From Chryseobacterium lacus (GTDB lineage Bacteria; Bacteroidota; Bacteroidia; Flavobacteriales; Weeksellaceae), in the NCBI RefSeq assembly GCF_003336205.1, contig NZ_QPIE01000003.1, forward strand, positions 124,001 to 188,000: DNA of 64,000 nt. Direction: 5' to 3'. Under the pieces are notes generated by a model. The model saw only the letters and a list, made by a program, of their open reading frames with translations. It ran no database searches and was not told the origin of the DNA. The first letter of the stretch is position 1. Every line of letters begins with the position of its first letter. Position numbers and translations under genes: made by a program. Shown piece by piece: positions 7,561-16,978 of the stretch.

Positions 7561-8475
7561 TTACTGAAACTTATTTTCTACGAGACTCCATAATCTTTGT
7601 GCGTATTCATCGGCTTTTTCCCAGCCTTTACGGTAATAGATATCACTTAAAAATTCTTTGGCTTCTTCCAGCGTAGAAAAGCTGTTGAGCTGATGAATAG
7701 TTTCATTCATTTCTGATTGGCTGCCTTTAAAAAGCATTTTTGAAAAAGCAATTTTATCATTTAAATCCAGTTTAAATTCAGGCTTTGGCTTTCCGGCCTC
7801 CATAAAATCAACGGGAACATTCGTTTTAAGTAAACTGGAAGATTCAGGTTTTGGGTCTTCTTCCGGAGTAAGTTCATCATCGAAAAGCGACTGTATTTTT
7901 TTCAGGCCTTTAATGTTGGCAAGCCGTATTTTTTTCTCTTCATGATGTAGTTCCTGAAGTTCTTCGGCAACTTCATTTAACTGCTGTAATCTTTCTTGTT
8001 TGGAAATTTCTACTATTTTTCCTCGGTTTTCATTCGGTTCAGATTCTTCAACAGCCAACTGTATTTCTTCATTTTCTTCATCTTCGGATAGAATTTCTTC
8101 TATTTCGTTCAGTTCATTATTGAAAACAGCTTCTTCCTCTAAATTTTCATCATATTCCGGATGATCAATTTCTGATTGATCGATCTGATTCAGTTCGTTG
8201 TTAAAAATCACTTCTTCCTCAGCATGATATTTTTCGGTATGGTTTTCAAAATCAGTTTCTCCATCGGGAAGTTCTTTTACATTTTTGTGATCTTTTTCTT
8301 CCTGTACTGATGAATATTGAATCGAGATTTTTAGAAAAGCAGCAAGTTCCTGAAGTTTCAGAATATCTTTTTCACTGTTGGCCAACGCTTCTGCTGTTGA
8401 TTGGCTCATTAATTTTTCAACGATTTTCTTCGCATCCTGAAAAACGGACTCCTGAATTTCTGTCGCACTTTGCAT
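7561..8475 (-). CDS. Conserved acidic coiled-coil protein, unknown function
   Basis: A 304-residue soluble protein. The middle (about residues 60-180) is extremely rich in Glu and Asp with repeated FNNELNxI segments (near 90, 116), then a charged helical region likely to be coiled coil (about 155-195). The last ~75 residues (from PEFKLDLNDKIAFSKMLF to the end, including YYRKGWEKADEYAQRLW) are more ordered and look like a conserved Bacteroidetes C-terminal domain. I do not know its function. It sits 31 bp upstream of the Mur ligase gene and is divergent from tdk, so it probably heads the hyp-Mur ligase-rsmI-fabG transcript. Confidence 0.8.
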   Translation of the reverse strand: MQSATEIQESVFQDAKKIVEKLMSQSTAEALANSEKDILKLQELAAFLKISIQYSSVQEEKDHKNVKELPDGETDFENHTEKYHAEEEVIFNNELNQIDQSEIDHPEYDENLEEEAVFNNELNEIEEILSEDEENEEIQLAVEESEPNENRGKIVEISKQERLQQLNEVAEELQELHHEEKKIRLANIKGLKKIQSLFDDELTPEEDPKPESSSLLKTNVPVDFMEAGKPKPEFKLDLNDKIAFSKMLFKGSQSEMNETIHQLNSFSTLEEAKEFLSDIYYRKGWEKADEYAQRLWSLVENKFQ

Positions 8476-8534
8476 AGCAATTCCTTATTAAATTTTGCTT
8501 ATTTTTGAAATTATATTCACGGCTAAAATAGCAA

Positions 8535-9128
8535 ATGTTTTTAGAAAATACAATAAATCATTCCAGACAGAGCGGATGGATGGAAGTGATCTGCGGATCT
8601 ATGTTTTCCGGCAAAACCGAGGAGCTTATCCGCAGGTTGCGCAGGGCAGAAATGGCAGGCCAGAATGTGGAAATTTTCAAGCCTAAACTGGATACCCGAT
8701 ATGACGAAATAGAAGTAGTATCCCATAATCTTAATAAAATCAGAAGCACGCCCGTAGAAAGTTCCAACGAAATTCTGCTTCTCGGTTCTACCTGCGATGT
8801 CGTTGGGATTGATGAAGCACAGTTTTTCGATTCCGGAATTGTAGAAGTAGCCAATGCACTGGCGAATGAAGGCGTCCGAGTGGTGATCGCCGGATTGGAT
8901 ATGGATTTTCTGGGACGCCCGTTTGGTTCAATGCCTAATCTCATGGCGACAGCAGAGTATGTAACCAAAGTACACGCCATCTGCAAACGCACGGGAAATC
9001 TCGCCAATTACTCTTTGACAATCAGCCAAGGAAAAGATCTTGTGGAACTTGGGGAAACAGAAAGTTATGAAGCGGTAAGCAGACGCGTTTTTGTGGAAGA
9101 AATACTGAAAAACAATCCCACACCATGA
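8535..9128 (+). CDS. tdk: Thymidine kinase
   Basis: A 197-residue type II thymidine kinase that makes dTMP from thymidine with ATP (salvage). The P-loop GSMFSGKT is at residues 21-28, the DEAQFF block with the catalytic Glu94 at 93-98, and the lasso region follows RTGNLANYS. The zinc-ribbon cysteines that stabilise the lasso in E. coli Tdk are missing: only C150 remains where CxxC is expected, and SYEAVSRRVF replaces the second Cys pair. Its TGA overlaps the ATG of murF-alr by 4 bp (ATGA), so it leads a coupled operon. An in-frame MEVICGSM start at residue 16 is possible. Confidence 0.92.
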   Translation: MFLENTINHSRQSGWMEVICGSMFSGKTEELIRRLRRAEMAGQNVEIFKPKLDTRYDEIEVVSHNLNKIRSTPVESSNEILLLGSTCDVVGIDEAQFFDSGIVEVANALANEGVRVVIAGLDMDFLGRPFGSMPNLMATAEYVTKVHAICKRTGNLANYSLTISQGKDLVELGETESYEAVSRRVFVEEILKNNPTP

Positions 9129-11572
9129 ACTATACTGCGAGACAAATGGCCTCTATTACTGGAAGTCAACTGATAGGAGACGGAGGACGAATGGTGCAGA
9201 ACATTGCTTTCGACAGCAGAATATTGTTTTCGGTACAGCAGACGGCATTCATCGCCATTAATACTTCAAAAAACAGCGGCGAGAAGTATATCAACACTGC
9301 TGTGGAAGCTGGAGTACAAGTAATTATCTCTGAACATGAAGTCCCGGTCAACAAATCTGTTACGCTAATCATCACAGAAAATTCCATAACATTCCTGCAA
9401 AAATTGGCGAAATATCATCTGCAGCAGTTTCCGGGTTTAAAAACCATCGGAATCACCGGTAGCAATGGGAAAACGATTGTAAAAGAGTGGCTGTATCAGT
9501 GTCTTTGTAGCGAATTCAGTACTGTAAAAAGTCCGAAAAGTTTCAATTCTCAAATAGGATTACCGGTTTCTTTATTGCAAATAGATGAACGGCATCAGTT
9601 GGGAATTTTTGAAGCGGGAATTTCCAAACCGGGAGAGATGGAAAAACTAGAAGCGATTTTTTCTCCTGAAATCGGTATTCTCACGCATATCGGAACCGCA
9701 CATTCTGCTCATTTTGATTCTGAAGAACAATTAATCGATGAAAAAATAAAGTTATTTCAGCATTCCGGTATCATTATATTTAATGGAGATAAAGAAAACG
9801 TTTACAATAAAATACATCAGGTTTACTCAAGTAAGAAATTAATATCGTATGGCCTTTGCCAACATAATGACCTTCACATAATTTCCGAGCCTGGCTCGCA
9901 CCAAATTACAGTGTCATTTGCCGGTAGTATATTTTCATTTCCTGTTCAGGCAACCGATGAAGCCACACTCACGAATGCATTGGCCATTATCGCTGTTTTA
10001 AAAGAATTAAAATTCAGTAACCAGCAGATTATTGAGAAGCTGAATGCACTGAAATCGGTAGAAATGAGGCTGGAAAGCATCAACGGAATTCATGATAATT
10101 TAATCATTAACGATTCTTACAATCTGGATCTGGACTCTCTTAAAATTGCTTTCCAGTTCATCAACGAATATAATAAAGATAAAAAAATACTGGTCTTGAC
10201 GGATATTGTAGAAGCACGGGAAGATCCGGAAGGAATTTATACCGAGGCAGCACGATTGGTGAATGAACAGAAATTCCACAAGGTTTTTCTTATTGGCGAA
10301 GGAATATCAAAATTTAGTGAACTGTTTCATACTGAAACCTCTACTTTTAATACAACTGAGCAATTAATTGAAAGTCAGGAGATTTTGAAGATATATAATT
10401 CCCTTATCCTTTTGAAAGGAGCGAGGAAATTTGAAATTGAGAAACTGAAAAATATTCTTGAATTGCAGAAACATGATACAGTGATGGAGGTCAATCTGCA
10501 TGCAATTCTCAACAATATCAATGTGCACCGAACACTACTAAAACCCGAAACGAAAATTATGGCGATGGTAAAAGCGTATTCCTACGGACTTGGTGGCTAT
10601 GAAATTGCGGAGTTTCTACAACATCACCACATTGATTATCTTGGTGTTGCGTATGCAGACGAAGGCGCTGAGCTCAGGAAAAAGGGAATTACCACGCCCA
10701 TCATCGTGATGAATCCAGAGCAGCACAGCTATAATGCAGTGATTGATTACAATTTAGAACCGGAAATCTACAGTTTCAGGGTGTTGGAACTGTTCTATAA
10801 AACCCTGCAGGAAAAGGGAGCGGACAGAAATTATCCCGTTCATATCAAATTAGAAACCGGAATGCAAAGACTGGGTTTTCATGCGCATGAATTAGACGAA
10901 CTTATTGAGAAACTAAATCAAATGAATCTGAAGGTAGCCAGTATTTTCAGTCATTTGTCATCAGCCGATGCAGAAGAAGAAAAAAAGTTTACCTTGCAGC
11001 AGATTAATACCTTTATCACCACTTCTGATTACCTGATTGCCGGAATTAAAGATCAACCTATTCGTCATATTCTGAATTCATCCGGAATCACGAATTTTCC
11101 TGAATATCAGTTGGATATGGTAAGAATTGGAATCGGAATGATGGGAATTTCGTCTCAGCCTGAAATTAAAAAACAACTACAAAGTGCTGTGGTATTAAAG
11201 ACCGTGATTTCTCAGATTTCGAAGGTTAAAAAAGGCGAAAGCGTAGGTTACAACAGAAATCATAAAACTCCAAAAGACACATTAATCGCGACCATTCCTG
11301 TTGGTTATGCTGACGGAATTCCAAGATTAATAGGAAACAGCGTTGGTTTTGTGGGAATCAAAGACAGGCTTTATCCTATCGTCGGAAATATTTGTATGGA
11401 TATGATGATGGTGGATCTTCAGGATGCTGACGATATACAGGAAGGCGATGAAGTGATTATTTTTAATTCTAATCCAAGCCTGGAAGAGTTTTCAAAATAT
11501 TGCAATACAATACCTTACGAAGTTTTAACCTCAATATCCCGACGGGTAAAAAGAATTTATATCAAAAAATGA
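9125..11572 (+). CDS. murF: Bifunctional MurF (UDP-MurNAc-tripeptide:D-Ala-D-Ala ligase) / alanine racemase
   Basis: An 815-residue fusion of two peptidoglycan enzymes. Residues 1-450 are MurF, with the ATP loop TGSNGKT at 111-117 and the motif NDSYN near 329-333, adding D-Ala-D-Ala to UDP-MurNAc-tripeptide. Residues 453-815 are a PLP-dependent alanine racemase, with the Schiff-base lysine K483 in MVKAYSYG and catalytic Tyr709 in SVGYNRNH, supplying D-Ala. Having both on one chain couples precursor supply to its use. The fusion is known in Bacteroidetes. The ATG overlaps the tdk stop, and the stop overlaps the next gene's ATG. Confidence 0.93.
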   Translation: MNYTARQMASITGSQLIGDGGRMVQNIAFDSRILFSVQQTAFIAINTSKNSGEKYINTAVEAGVQVIISEHEVPVNKSVTLIITENSITFLQKLAKYHLQQFPGLKTIGITGSNGKTIVKEWLYQCLCSEFSTVKSPKSFNSQIGLPVSLLQIDERHQLGIFEAGISKPGEMEKLEAIFSPEIGILTHIGTAHSAHFDSEEQLIDEKIKLFQHSGIIIFNGDKENVYNKIHQVYSSKKLISYGLCQHNDLHIISEPGSHQITVSFAGSIFSFPVQATDEATLTNALAIIAVLKELKFSNQQIIEKLNALKSVEMRLESINGIHDNLIINDSYNLDLDSLKIAFQFINEYNKDKKILVLTDIVEAREDPEGIYTEAARLVNEQKFHKVFLIGEGISKFSELFHTETSTFNTTEQLIESQEILKIYNSLILLKGARKFEIEKLKNILELQKHDTVMEVNLHAILNNINVHRTLLKPETKIMAMVKAYSYGLGGYEIAEFLQHHHIDYLGVAYADEGAELRKKGITTPIIVMNPEQHSYNAVIDYNLEPEIYSFRVLELFYKTLQEKGADRNYPVHIKLETGMQRLGFHAHELDELIEKLNQMNLKVASIFSHLSSADAEEEKKFTLQQINTFITTSDYLIAGIKDQPIRHILNSSGITNFPEYQLDMVRIGIGMMGISSQPEIKKQLQSAVVLKTVISQISKVKKGESVGYNRNHKTPKDTLIATIPVGYADGIPRLIGNSVGFVGIKDRLYPIVGNICMDMMMVDLQDADDIQEGDEVIIFNSNPSLEEFSKYCNTIPYEVLTSISRRVKRIYIKK

Positions 11573-13713
11573 CACGAAAAATTCTCTGGTTCACATTTCT
11601 TCTCATCTGCTCTTTTGGTAAAAGCCAGGTGAAGGAGGGATTTGTTCTGCCAGAGAATCCTAAAATTGGGCTTTCATTGTCTGGTGGCGGCGCGAAAGGT
11701 TTTGCGCATATCGGTGTTCTAAAAGTAATAGATTCATTGGGCATCAAAATAGATTATATTTCCGGAACCAGCATGGGTGCTATTATCGGTGGATTATATG
11801 CTGCGGGATATAGAGCGGATGAGATTGAAAAATTCGTGATGAAGACTGACTTTTACACCCTTATCGCCAATGAAAAAACGCGTCAGGAAACACCGTTCTT
11901 TTATAAAACTACGGACAAATATCTTCTCACCTTGCCTATTAAAAACGGGAAAGTGAATGTACTGCCAAAAGCTATTTCTACAGGCCAGAAAAACATTTAC
12001 GTTCTGGAAGAACTGTTCAAGAATGTTTCCCATATTACGGATTTTTCTGAACTTCCGATCCCTTTTTTATGTATAGCCACCAATCTCGAAAACGGAAAAA
12101 TGGAAATTTTTGAGGAAGGCGATCTGGTGAGTGCGATTATGGCCAGTTCGGCCTTTCCTTCTTTGATGGATCCGGTTCAGATCAATGACAGCCTTTACAT
12201 AGATGGAGCCATGACGCTCAATTTACCTTCGGAACCTTTGAAAAAAAAAGGAATAGATATCGTTATCGGGGTGGATCTCAGCCAGCCACTTACTCCGAAA
12301 GAACAGTTAAATTCAGTTCTTGCTATCTTCAACCAGATCATTGATTTTGGGATTAAAAAAGAAAATAAAAGACAATATGAGTTTACTGATATTACCATAA
12401 AGCCCGATCTTTCCGGACTCTCAGCAACAAGCTATAGCGATAAAGAAAAAATTCTCCAGTCAGGATATTATGAAACATTGAAATACGCCTCTGTTTTGAG
12501 CAAACTTCCGAAACGGGAATCACCACTGAGAAGTTCCGTGCATTCGGTGTTTTCCAATGTGTATAAAATTGATCAGCTGATTCTTGAAAATAATAACATT
12601 TTCGATCAAAATTACATACAAGGTAAAATGAACCTAAAATTGCCGTCTCTTCAAACGTATGGAAGCATTAATAAAATGATCGGTAAACTCTATGCTACAA
12701 ACAATTATTATACGATCAATTACGATATCATTCAACAGAATAACGAGAATCATTTAAAGTTAATTCTAAGTGAAGTAGACACCCGGTTTTTCCTGAAAGC
12801 AGGACTGCATTATGATGAAGTTTTCAAAACCGGACTTCTGCTGAATGCCACTATAAAAAGGCTCTTATTTAAAAATTCGATTATTTCTCTAGATTTAATT
12901 GTGGGAGATAAACCTCGTTATTATTTTAATTATTTTATCGACAACGGTTATATTCCGGGATTTGGAGTGTACTCGTCAGGAATGTCATTTGATTTCGCAG
13001 ACGGAAATAACGAAAATATATCATGGAATTGGTTTAGAAACGATGTTTTTATTCAATCAGTGTGGAGAGATAAGTTTGCTGTCGGCGGAGGTTTTAATCA
13101 TGAATACTTCAAAACCAATCTGCATAGTACAGGGAACTTTATCAATCCTTATGTTTTTATAAAAAGTGATACCCGGGACGACAGAAATTTCCCTTCACGA
13201 GGGTTTTTTATGGATATTAATGGAAAATATCTGGATTTCTTTAATGACAATCCCGAGAAAAAAACTTTTCAAACTAAAGCACTGCTTAATTTTAACTTTC
13301 CACTAACACAAAGTTTAACATATCAGTTAAGCTTCTTTGGAGGCATCACTGCAAACAAAGAAATTTCGCCATATTATAAGTATAGAGCAGGTGGAATTTT
13401 TGAGCAGGAATTAGGAAATTTTACCTCATTTCCAGGAATGAAACTGGCTGAAATAAGTAATGATAATATGATGAGTGTATCTCAAACGGCCCAATTCCGA
13501 TTTCAAAAAAACTTTTTTATTGCAGGTAATTTCAATATGCTCACTGTTTTTGATGAAGTCCGAATTAGAGATATGTTGCATATTCATTATATTTCAGGCG
13601 GGTTGTCTGTAGGATACCGCTCTCCTTTGGGGCCGGTAAAAATTAATTATAGCATGATGATTAATAAGAAAAAAAGTGGAATTTTCAATATCATGCTCGG
13701 ACATTGGTTTTAA
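11569..13713 (+). CDS. Patatin-like phospholipase with C-terminal outer-membrane barrel
   Basis: A 714-residue protein from ATG 11569, which overlaps the murF-alr stop by 4 bp. A signal peptide covers about residues 1-20 (hydrophobic core ILWFTFLLICSFG). The patatin lipase domain has the oxyanion GGGAKG at 39-44, the nucleophile S68 in GTSMG and D212 in the DGA motif. After about residue 330 comes a POTRA-like segment and then an aromatic-rich beta-barrel with the RDDRNFPSRGFFMD block typical of BamA/bacterial surface antigen domains. The layout matches the PlpD-type surface or self-secreting lipases. An upstream ATG at 11500 would lie inside murF-alr and would mask the signal peptide. Confidence 0.88.
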   Translation: MTRKILWFTFLLICSFGKSQVKEGFVLPENPKIGLSLSGGGAKGFAHIGVLKVIDSLGIKIDYISGTSMGAIIGGLYAAGYRADEIEKFVMKTDFYTLIANEKTRQETPFFYKTTDKYLLTLPIKNGKVNVLPKAISTGQKNIYVLEELFKNVSHITDFSELPIPFLCIATNLENGKMEIFEEGDLVSAIMASSAFPSLMDPVQINDSLYIDGAMTLNLPSEPLKKKGIDIVIGVDLSQPLTPKEQLNSVLAIFNQIIDFGIKKENKRQYEFTDITIKPDLSGLSATSYSDKEKILQSGYYETLKYASVLSKLPKRESPLRSSVHSVFSNVYKIDQLILENNNIFDQNYIQGKMNLKLPSLQTYGSINKMIGKLYATNNYYTINYDIIQQNNENHLKLILSEVDTRFFLKAGLHYDEVFKTGLLLNATIKRLLFKNSIISLDLIVGDKPRYYFNYFIDNGYIPGFGVYSSGMSFDFADGNNENISWNWFRNDVFIQSVWRDKFAVGGGFNHEYFKTNLHSTGNFINPYVFIKSDTRDDRNFPSRGFFMDINGKYLDFFNDNPEKKTFQTKALLNFNFPLTQSLTYQLSFFGGITANKEISPYYKYRAGGIFEQELGNFTSFPGMKLAEISNDNMMSVSQTAQFRFQKNFFIAGNFNMLTVFDEVRIRDMLHIHYISGGLSVGYRSPLGPVKINYSMMINKKKSGIFNIMLGHWF

Positions 13714-13716
13714 ATT

Positions 13717-14130
13717 ATGATACAGTTTTTCTTTGAAAATACCGACGAGATCGCACTTAATCCGGACATAATAAGCTGGTTGAAGGAAGTAATAATAAGC
13801 GAGAATAAAAAACCCGGAATTCTGAATTTCATTTTATGTAATGATGCCTACCTGCTCGAAATCAACCGGCAGTACCTTCAGCATGATTACTTTACCGATA
13901 TTATTTCCTTCGATTACACCAAGGGTAAAATCATTAGCGGTGATATTTTCGTATCTTTGCAGCGCATTTCAGAGAATGCCTCACAGTTTGATTCAGGTTT
14001 TGAAGAAGAACTAAAACGAGTGTTGGTTCACGGTATTCTGCATCTTTGCGGATATCATGATAAGACTGAAGCTGAAATAAATGAAATGCGAAGCAAGGAA
14101 AATTACTACTTAAAAACATTTCCTTTATAA
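13717..14130 (+). CDS. ybeY: Endoribonuclease YbeY
   Basis: A 137-residue single-strand endoribonuclease involved in 16S rRNA 3'-end maturation and ribosome quality control. The zinc-binding signature is seen near the C-terminus as HGILHLCGYHD, and DIISFDY earlier in the chain is also family-typical. It follows the patatin gene by 3 bp and precedes the first parS-like site. The length is a little under that of E. coli YbeY, as usual for this phylum. Confidence 0.9.
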   Translation: MIQFFFENTDEIALNPDIISWLKEVIISENKKPGILNFILCNDAYLLEINRQYLQHDYFTDIISFDYTKGKIISGDIFVSLQRISENASQFDSGFEEELKRVLVHGILHLCGYHDKTEAEINEMRSKENYYLKTFPL

Positions 14131-14131
14131 A

Positions 14132-14147
14132 TGTTTCACGTGAAACA
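14132..14147. promoter_or_regulatory. parS-like site 1
   Basis: TGTTTCACGTGAAACA, a perfect 16-bp palindrome matching the broadly conserved chromosomal parS (ParB-binding) consensus. The palindrome extends to 22 bp (14129-14150). It lies in the 38-bp gap between ybeY and mnmG. Function is inferred from the motif. Confidence 0.85.
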
Positions 14148-14168
14148 TTTCACTTTAAATTCAAATGA

Positions 14169-16031
14169 ATGATTAGCGAAATATATGATGTAATCGTTGT
14201 TGGAGGCGGACATGCCGGTTGCGAAGCTGCTGCTGCCGCAGCCAATTTAGGCTCCAAAACGCTTCTGGTGACCATGAATATGCAAACCATCGGACAAATG
14301 AGCTGCAATCCTGCTATGGGCGGTATTGCAAAGGGACAAATTGTTAGGGAAATAGATGCTATGGGTGGATACTCCGGTATCATTGCCGATAAATCTGCAA
14401 TCCAGTTTAAAATGCTCAACCTTTCAAAAGGCCCCGCAATGTGGTCTCCCCGTACGCAAAATGACAGAATGCTGTTCGCCGAAGAATGGAGATTAGCTCT
14501 GGAAAATACACCAAATCTTGACTTTTTTCAGGATATGGTTAAAAACCTTATTGTTGAAAATCACACCGTCAAAGGGATCATCACCTCTCTGGGAATTGAA
14601 ATAAAAGCCAAATCCGTTATTTTGACGAACGGTACTTTTCTCAACGGGTTAATTCACGTGGGAGACAAGCAGTTAGGCGGAGGAAGAATGGGCGAACCAC
14701 GATCTTTCGGAATTACAGAACAACTCACTTCTCTGGGTTTCGAAGCAGGAAGAATGAAAACCGGTACACCGCCAAGAATTGACGGGAGAACACTGGATTA
14801 TTCACAGATGGAGGAACAAAAAGGCGATGAAAATCCTGGAAAATTCTCGTTTCTGGATACGCCTTTATTGAAAGAACAACGCAGCTGTCATATCGTTTAT
14901 ACAAATGAAAAAGTCCATGATATTCTGCGGGAAGGATTCGACAGAAGCCCTATGTTTAATGGGACAATACAAAGTCTTGGGCCCCGCTATTGTCCAAGTA
15001 TTGAAGATAAGATCAACCGTTTTGCAGAGCGAAACCGACACCAGTTATTTGTAGAACCTGAAGGCTGGAAAACGGTGGAAGTGTATGTCAACGGATTCAG
15101 CTCTTCCCTTCCGGAAGACGTACAGATACGGGCCTTACGCGAAATACCGGGCTTCACAAATGTAAAAGTATTCAGACCCGGTTATGCAATCGAATATGAC
15201 TATTTCCCTCCTACCCAACTACAGCATTCATTGGAAACAAAACTGATAGAAAACCTGTATTTTGCAGGGCAAATTAACGGCACTACCGGTTACGAAGAAG
15301 CTGCAGGACAGGGATTAATTGCCGGAATCAATGCGCACAATAAAGTTCACGGAAAAGAGGAATTCATTCTGAACAGAGATGAAGCCTACATTGGTGTACT
15401 TATCGACGATCTGATTACCAAAGGTACCGACGAACCTTACCGGATGTTTACTTCTAGAGCTGAATACCGCCTCCTTTTAAGACAGGATAATGCGGATATA
15501 AGACTGACAGAAAAATCGTACAAAATAGGCCTTGCAACAGAAGAAAGGTTAAGAAAAACAGAAGAAAAAATATTCAAATCAAAGGAGTTAGAAACATTTC
15601 TCAGAGAAACTTCGCTGAAACCTGCCATCATCAACCCTATTCTACAGGAAATGGAAAGCAGCCCTGTAGATCAGGCGTATAAAGCCGCGCAAATTCTTAC
15701 CCGCCCAAACATTAATTTAAATACACTAGATCGTATTGATTTTATTGAAAATAAATCGAAAGAATATACTACCGAAGTTCGGGAACAGGCAGAAATTAAC
15801 ATCAAATACAAAGGGTATATTGATAAGGAAAGGGAAAATGTATCCAAACTTCACCGTATGGAAAATATTAAAATTCCTGAAGATTTTGACTTTACCAAAA
15901 TTGCATCACTATCTGCGGAAGCGAAAATAAAAATGAATGCAGTAAAACCTAAAACCATTGCTCAAGCTTCCCGAATCAGTGGTGTTTCTCCTGCAGATAT
16001 CAATGTTCTTTTAATCTATCTGGGAAGATAG
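14169..16031 (+). CDS. mnmG: tRNA uridine-5-carboxymethylaminomethyl modification enzyme MnmG
   Basis: A 620-residue FAD enzyme (GidA). With MnmE it installs cmnm5 at U34 of tRNAs reading NNA/NNG codons. The FAD-binding dinucleotide fold is at the start (VVVGGGHAGCEAA). The family blocks CNPAMGGIAKG, NGTFLNGLIHVG, MKTGTPPR and FAGQINGTTGYEEAAGQG are all present, as is the C-terminal helical domain. Length is standard. Its neighbours on both sides are parS-like palindromes, recalling the gidA-parA-parB neighbourhood near many bacterial origins, although parAB is not in this window. Confidence 0.95.
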   Translation: MISEIYDVIVVGGGHAGCEAAAAAANLGSKTLLVTMNMQTIGQMSCNPAMGGIAKGQIVREIDAMGGYSGIIADKSAIQFKMLNLSKGPAMWSPRTQNDRMLFAEEWRLALENTPNLDFFQDMVKNLIVENHTVKGIITSLGIEIKAKSVILTNGTFLNGLIHVGDKQLGGGRMGEPRSFGITEQLTSLGFEAGRMKTGTPPRIDGRTLDYSQMEEQKGDENPGKFSFLDTPLLKEQRSCHIVYTNEKVHDILREGFDRSPMFNGTIQSLGPRYCPSIEDKINRFAERNRHQLFVEPEGWKTVEVYVNGFSSSLPEDVQIRALREIPGFTNVKVFRPGYAIEYDYFPPTQLQHSLETKLIENLYFAGQINGTTGYEEAAGQGLIAGINAHNKVHGKEEFILNRDEAYIGVLIDDLITKGTDEPYRMFTSRAEYRLLLRQDNADIRLTEKSYKIGLATEERLRKTEEKIFKSKELETFLRETSLKPAIINPILQEMESSPVDQAYKAAQILTRPNINLNTLDRIDFIENKSKEYTTEVREQAEINIKYKGYIDKERENVSKLHRMENIKIPEDFDFTKIASLSAEAKIKMNAVKPKTIAQASRISGVSPADINVLLIYLGR

Positions 16032-16039
16032 GTACTGAT

Positions 16040-16055
16040 TGTTTCACGTGAAACA
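16040..16055. promoter_or_regulatory. parS-like site 2
   Basis: A second perfect TGTTTCACGTGAAACA, 8 bp after the mnmG stop and identical to the site at 14132. The two are 1.9 kb apart and bracket mnmG exactly. Confidence 0.85.
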
Positions 16056-16070
16056 TTGTTAAATATTCAA

Positions 16071-16886
16071 ATGAAAATTAAAGATTTATTTTTAACGCAG
16101 GAGGAGTTTATGCTCGCAGAAACTCCAGTTCCTGGAATTTTAAAAACCACTCCAGTTCCATCGAATATTGAGAAATATTATGAATCTGAACAATATATCT
16201 CCCATCATCAGGATAGCAACAGTTTCAAAGATAAACTCTATAAGTTCGCACAATATTTTAATTTGAATTACAAAAGAAATACTCTGGTTGCGGAAACCTT
16301 CCGTAATGCACACGTATTGGATTATGGCTGCGGTGCCGGTGAATTTGTGAAATATATTGAAGATGAATTTACTACGTTTGGATACGAACCTAATGCTTCT
16401 GCCCGCTCCTCTGCTACACGAAAAACAAGCAAAGCACAGATTATTGATGATATTAATAGTCTGGATAATTCTTTAGATGTCATCACATTATGGCACGTAC
16501 TGGAACATATAGAAGATCAGGAAACAATTTTAAAAGTATTCCATCAAAAACTGAAAGAAAATGGTAAACTGATCATCGCAGTTCCGAACTATGCGTCTTA
16601 TGATGCAAAATATTATAAGGAATTTTGGGCAGCGTATGACGTGCCAAGACATCTGTACCATTTTTCAAAAAAAGGAATGGAACAGATTTTTAACACCCAC
16701 GAATGGAAACTTAAAAAAATAAAACCTCTTTTTCTGGATGCTTTCTATATTTCGATTTTGAGTGAAAAATATAAAAAAAATCCTCTCTTTTTATTAAAAG
16801 GAGGATTCATCGGAGCGATTTCTAATTTTAAAGCATCAAAAACCGGCGAATTTTCTAGTTTGATATATATTATCGAAAAAAAATAG
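16071..16886 (+). CDS. Class I SAM-dependent methyltransferase
   Basis: A 271-residue methyltransferase. Motif I is VLDYGCGAGEFVKY (about residues 86-99), and WHVLEHIED (about 142-150) is the post-II segment typical of the methyltransferase-11/23 group. The N-terminus (KTTPVPSNIEKYYESEQYIS) is characteristic of a Bacteroidetes family whose substrate is unknown. Start: the ATG at 16071 is preferred over an in-frame TTG at 16056, which directly abuts the parS-like site. It ends the tdk-to-mnmG run and is closed by a bidirectional terminator. A tRNA or rRNA target is possible from context but not shown. Confidence 0.85.
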   Translation: MKIKDLFLTQEEFMLAETPVPGILKTTPVPSNIEKYYESEQYISHHQDSNSFKDKLYKFAQYFNLNYKRNTLVAETFRNAHVLDYGCGAGEFVKYIEDEFTTFGYEPNASARSSATRKTSKAQIIDDINSLDNSLDVITLWHVLEHIEDQETILKVFHQKLKENGKLIIAVPNYASYDAKYYKEFWAAYDVPRHLYHFSKKGMEQIFNTHEWKLKKIKPLFLDAFYISILSEKYKKNPLFLLKGGFIGAISNFKASKTGEFSSLIYIIEKK

Positions 16887-16946
16887 ATCTTTCAAATTAA
16901 CCCTGTTTCTAAAAGCCAATTTTTGATCATGTTGTATAAGAAATAA

Positions 16947-16973
16947 AAAAAGTTACCAAAGCGGTAACTTTTT
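16947..16973. terminator. Bidirectional terminator between the methyltransferase gene and pgk
   Basis: A perfect 11-bp stem, AAAAAGTTACC and GGTAACTTTTT, around AAAGC. Each arm supplies a T tract for one strand, and the flanking genes converge here. Confidence 0.85.
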
Positions 16974-16978
16974 CTATA

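Noticed and set aside
11500-11568. N-terminal extension of the patatin frame
   Set aside because: It lies inside murF-alr and would put 23 residues ahead of a clear signal peptide.
14655-14660. CACGTG core inside mnmG
   Set aside because: Only the six-base core matches; the flanks are not palindromic, so it is not a parS site.
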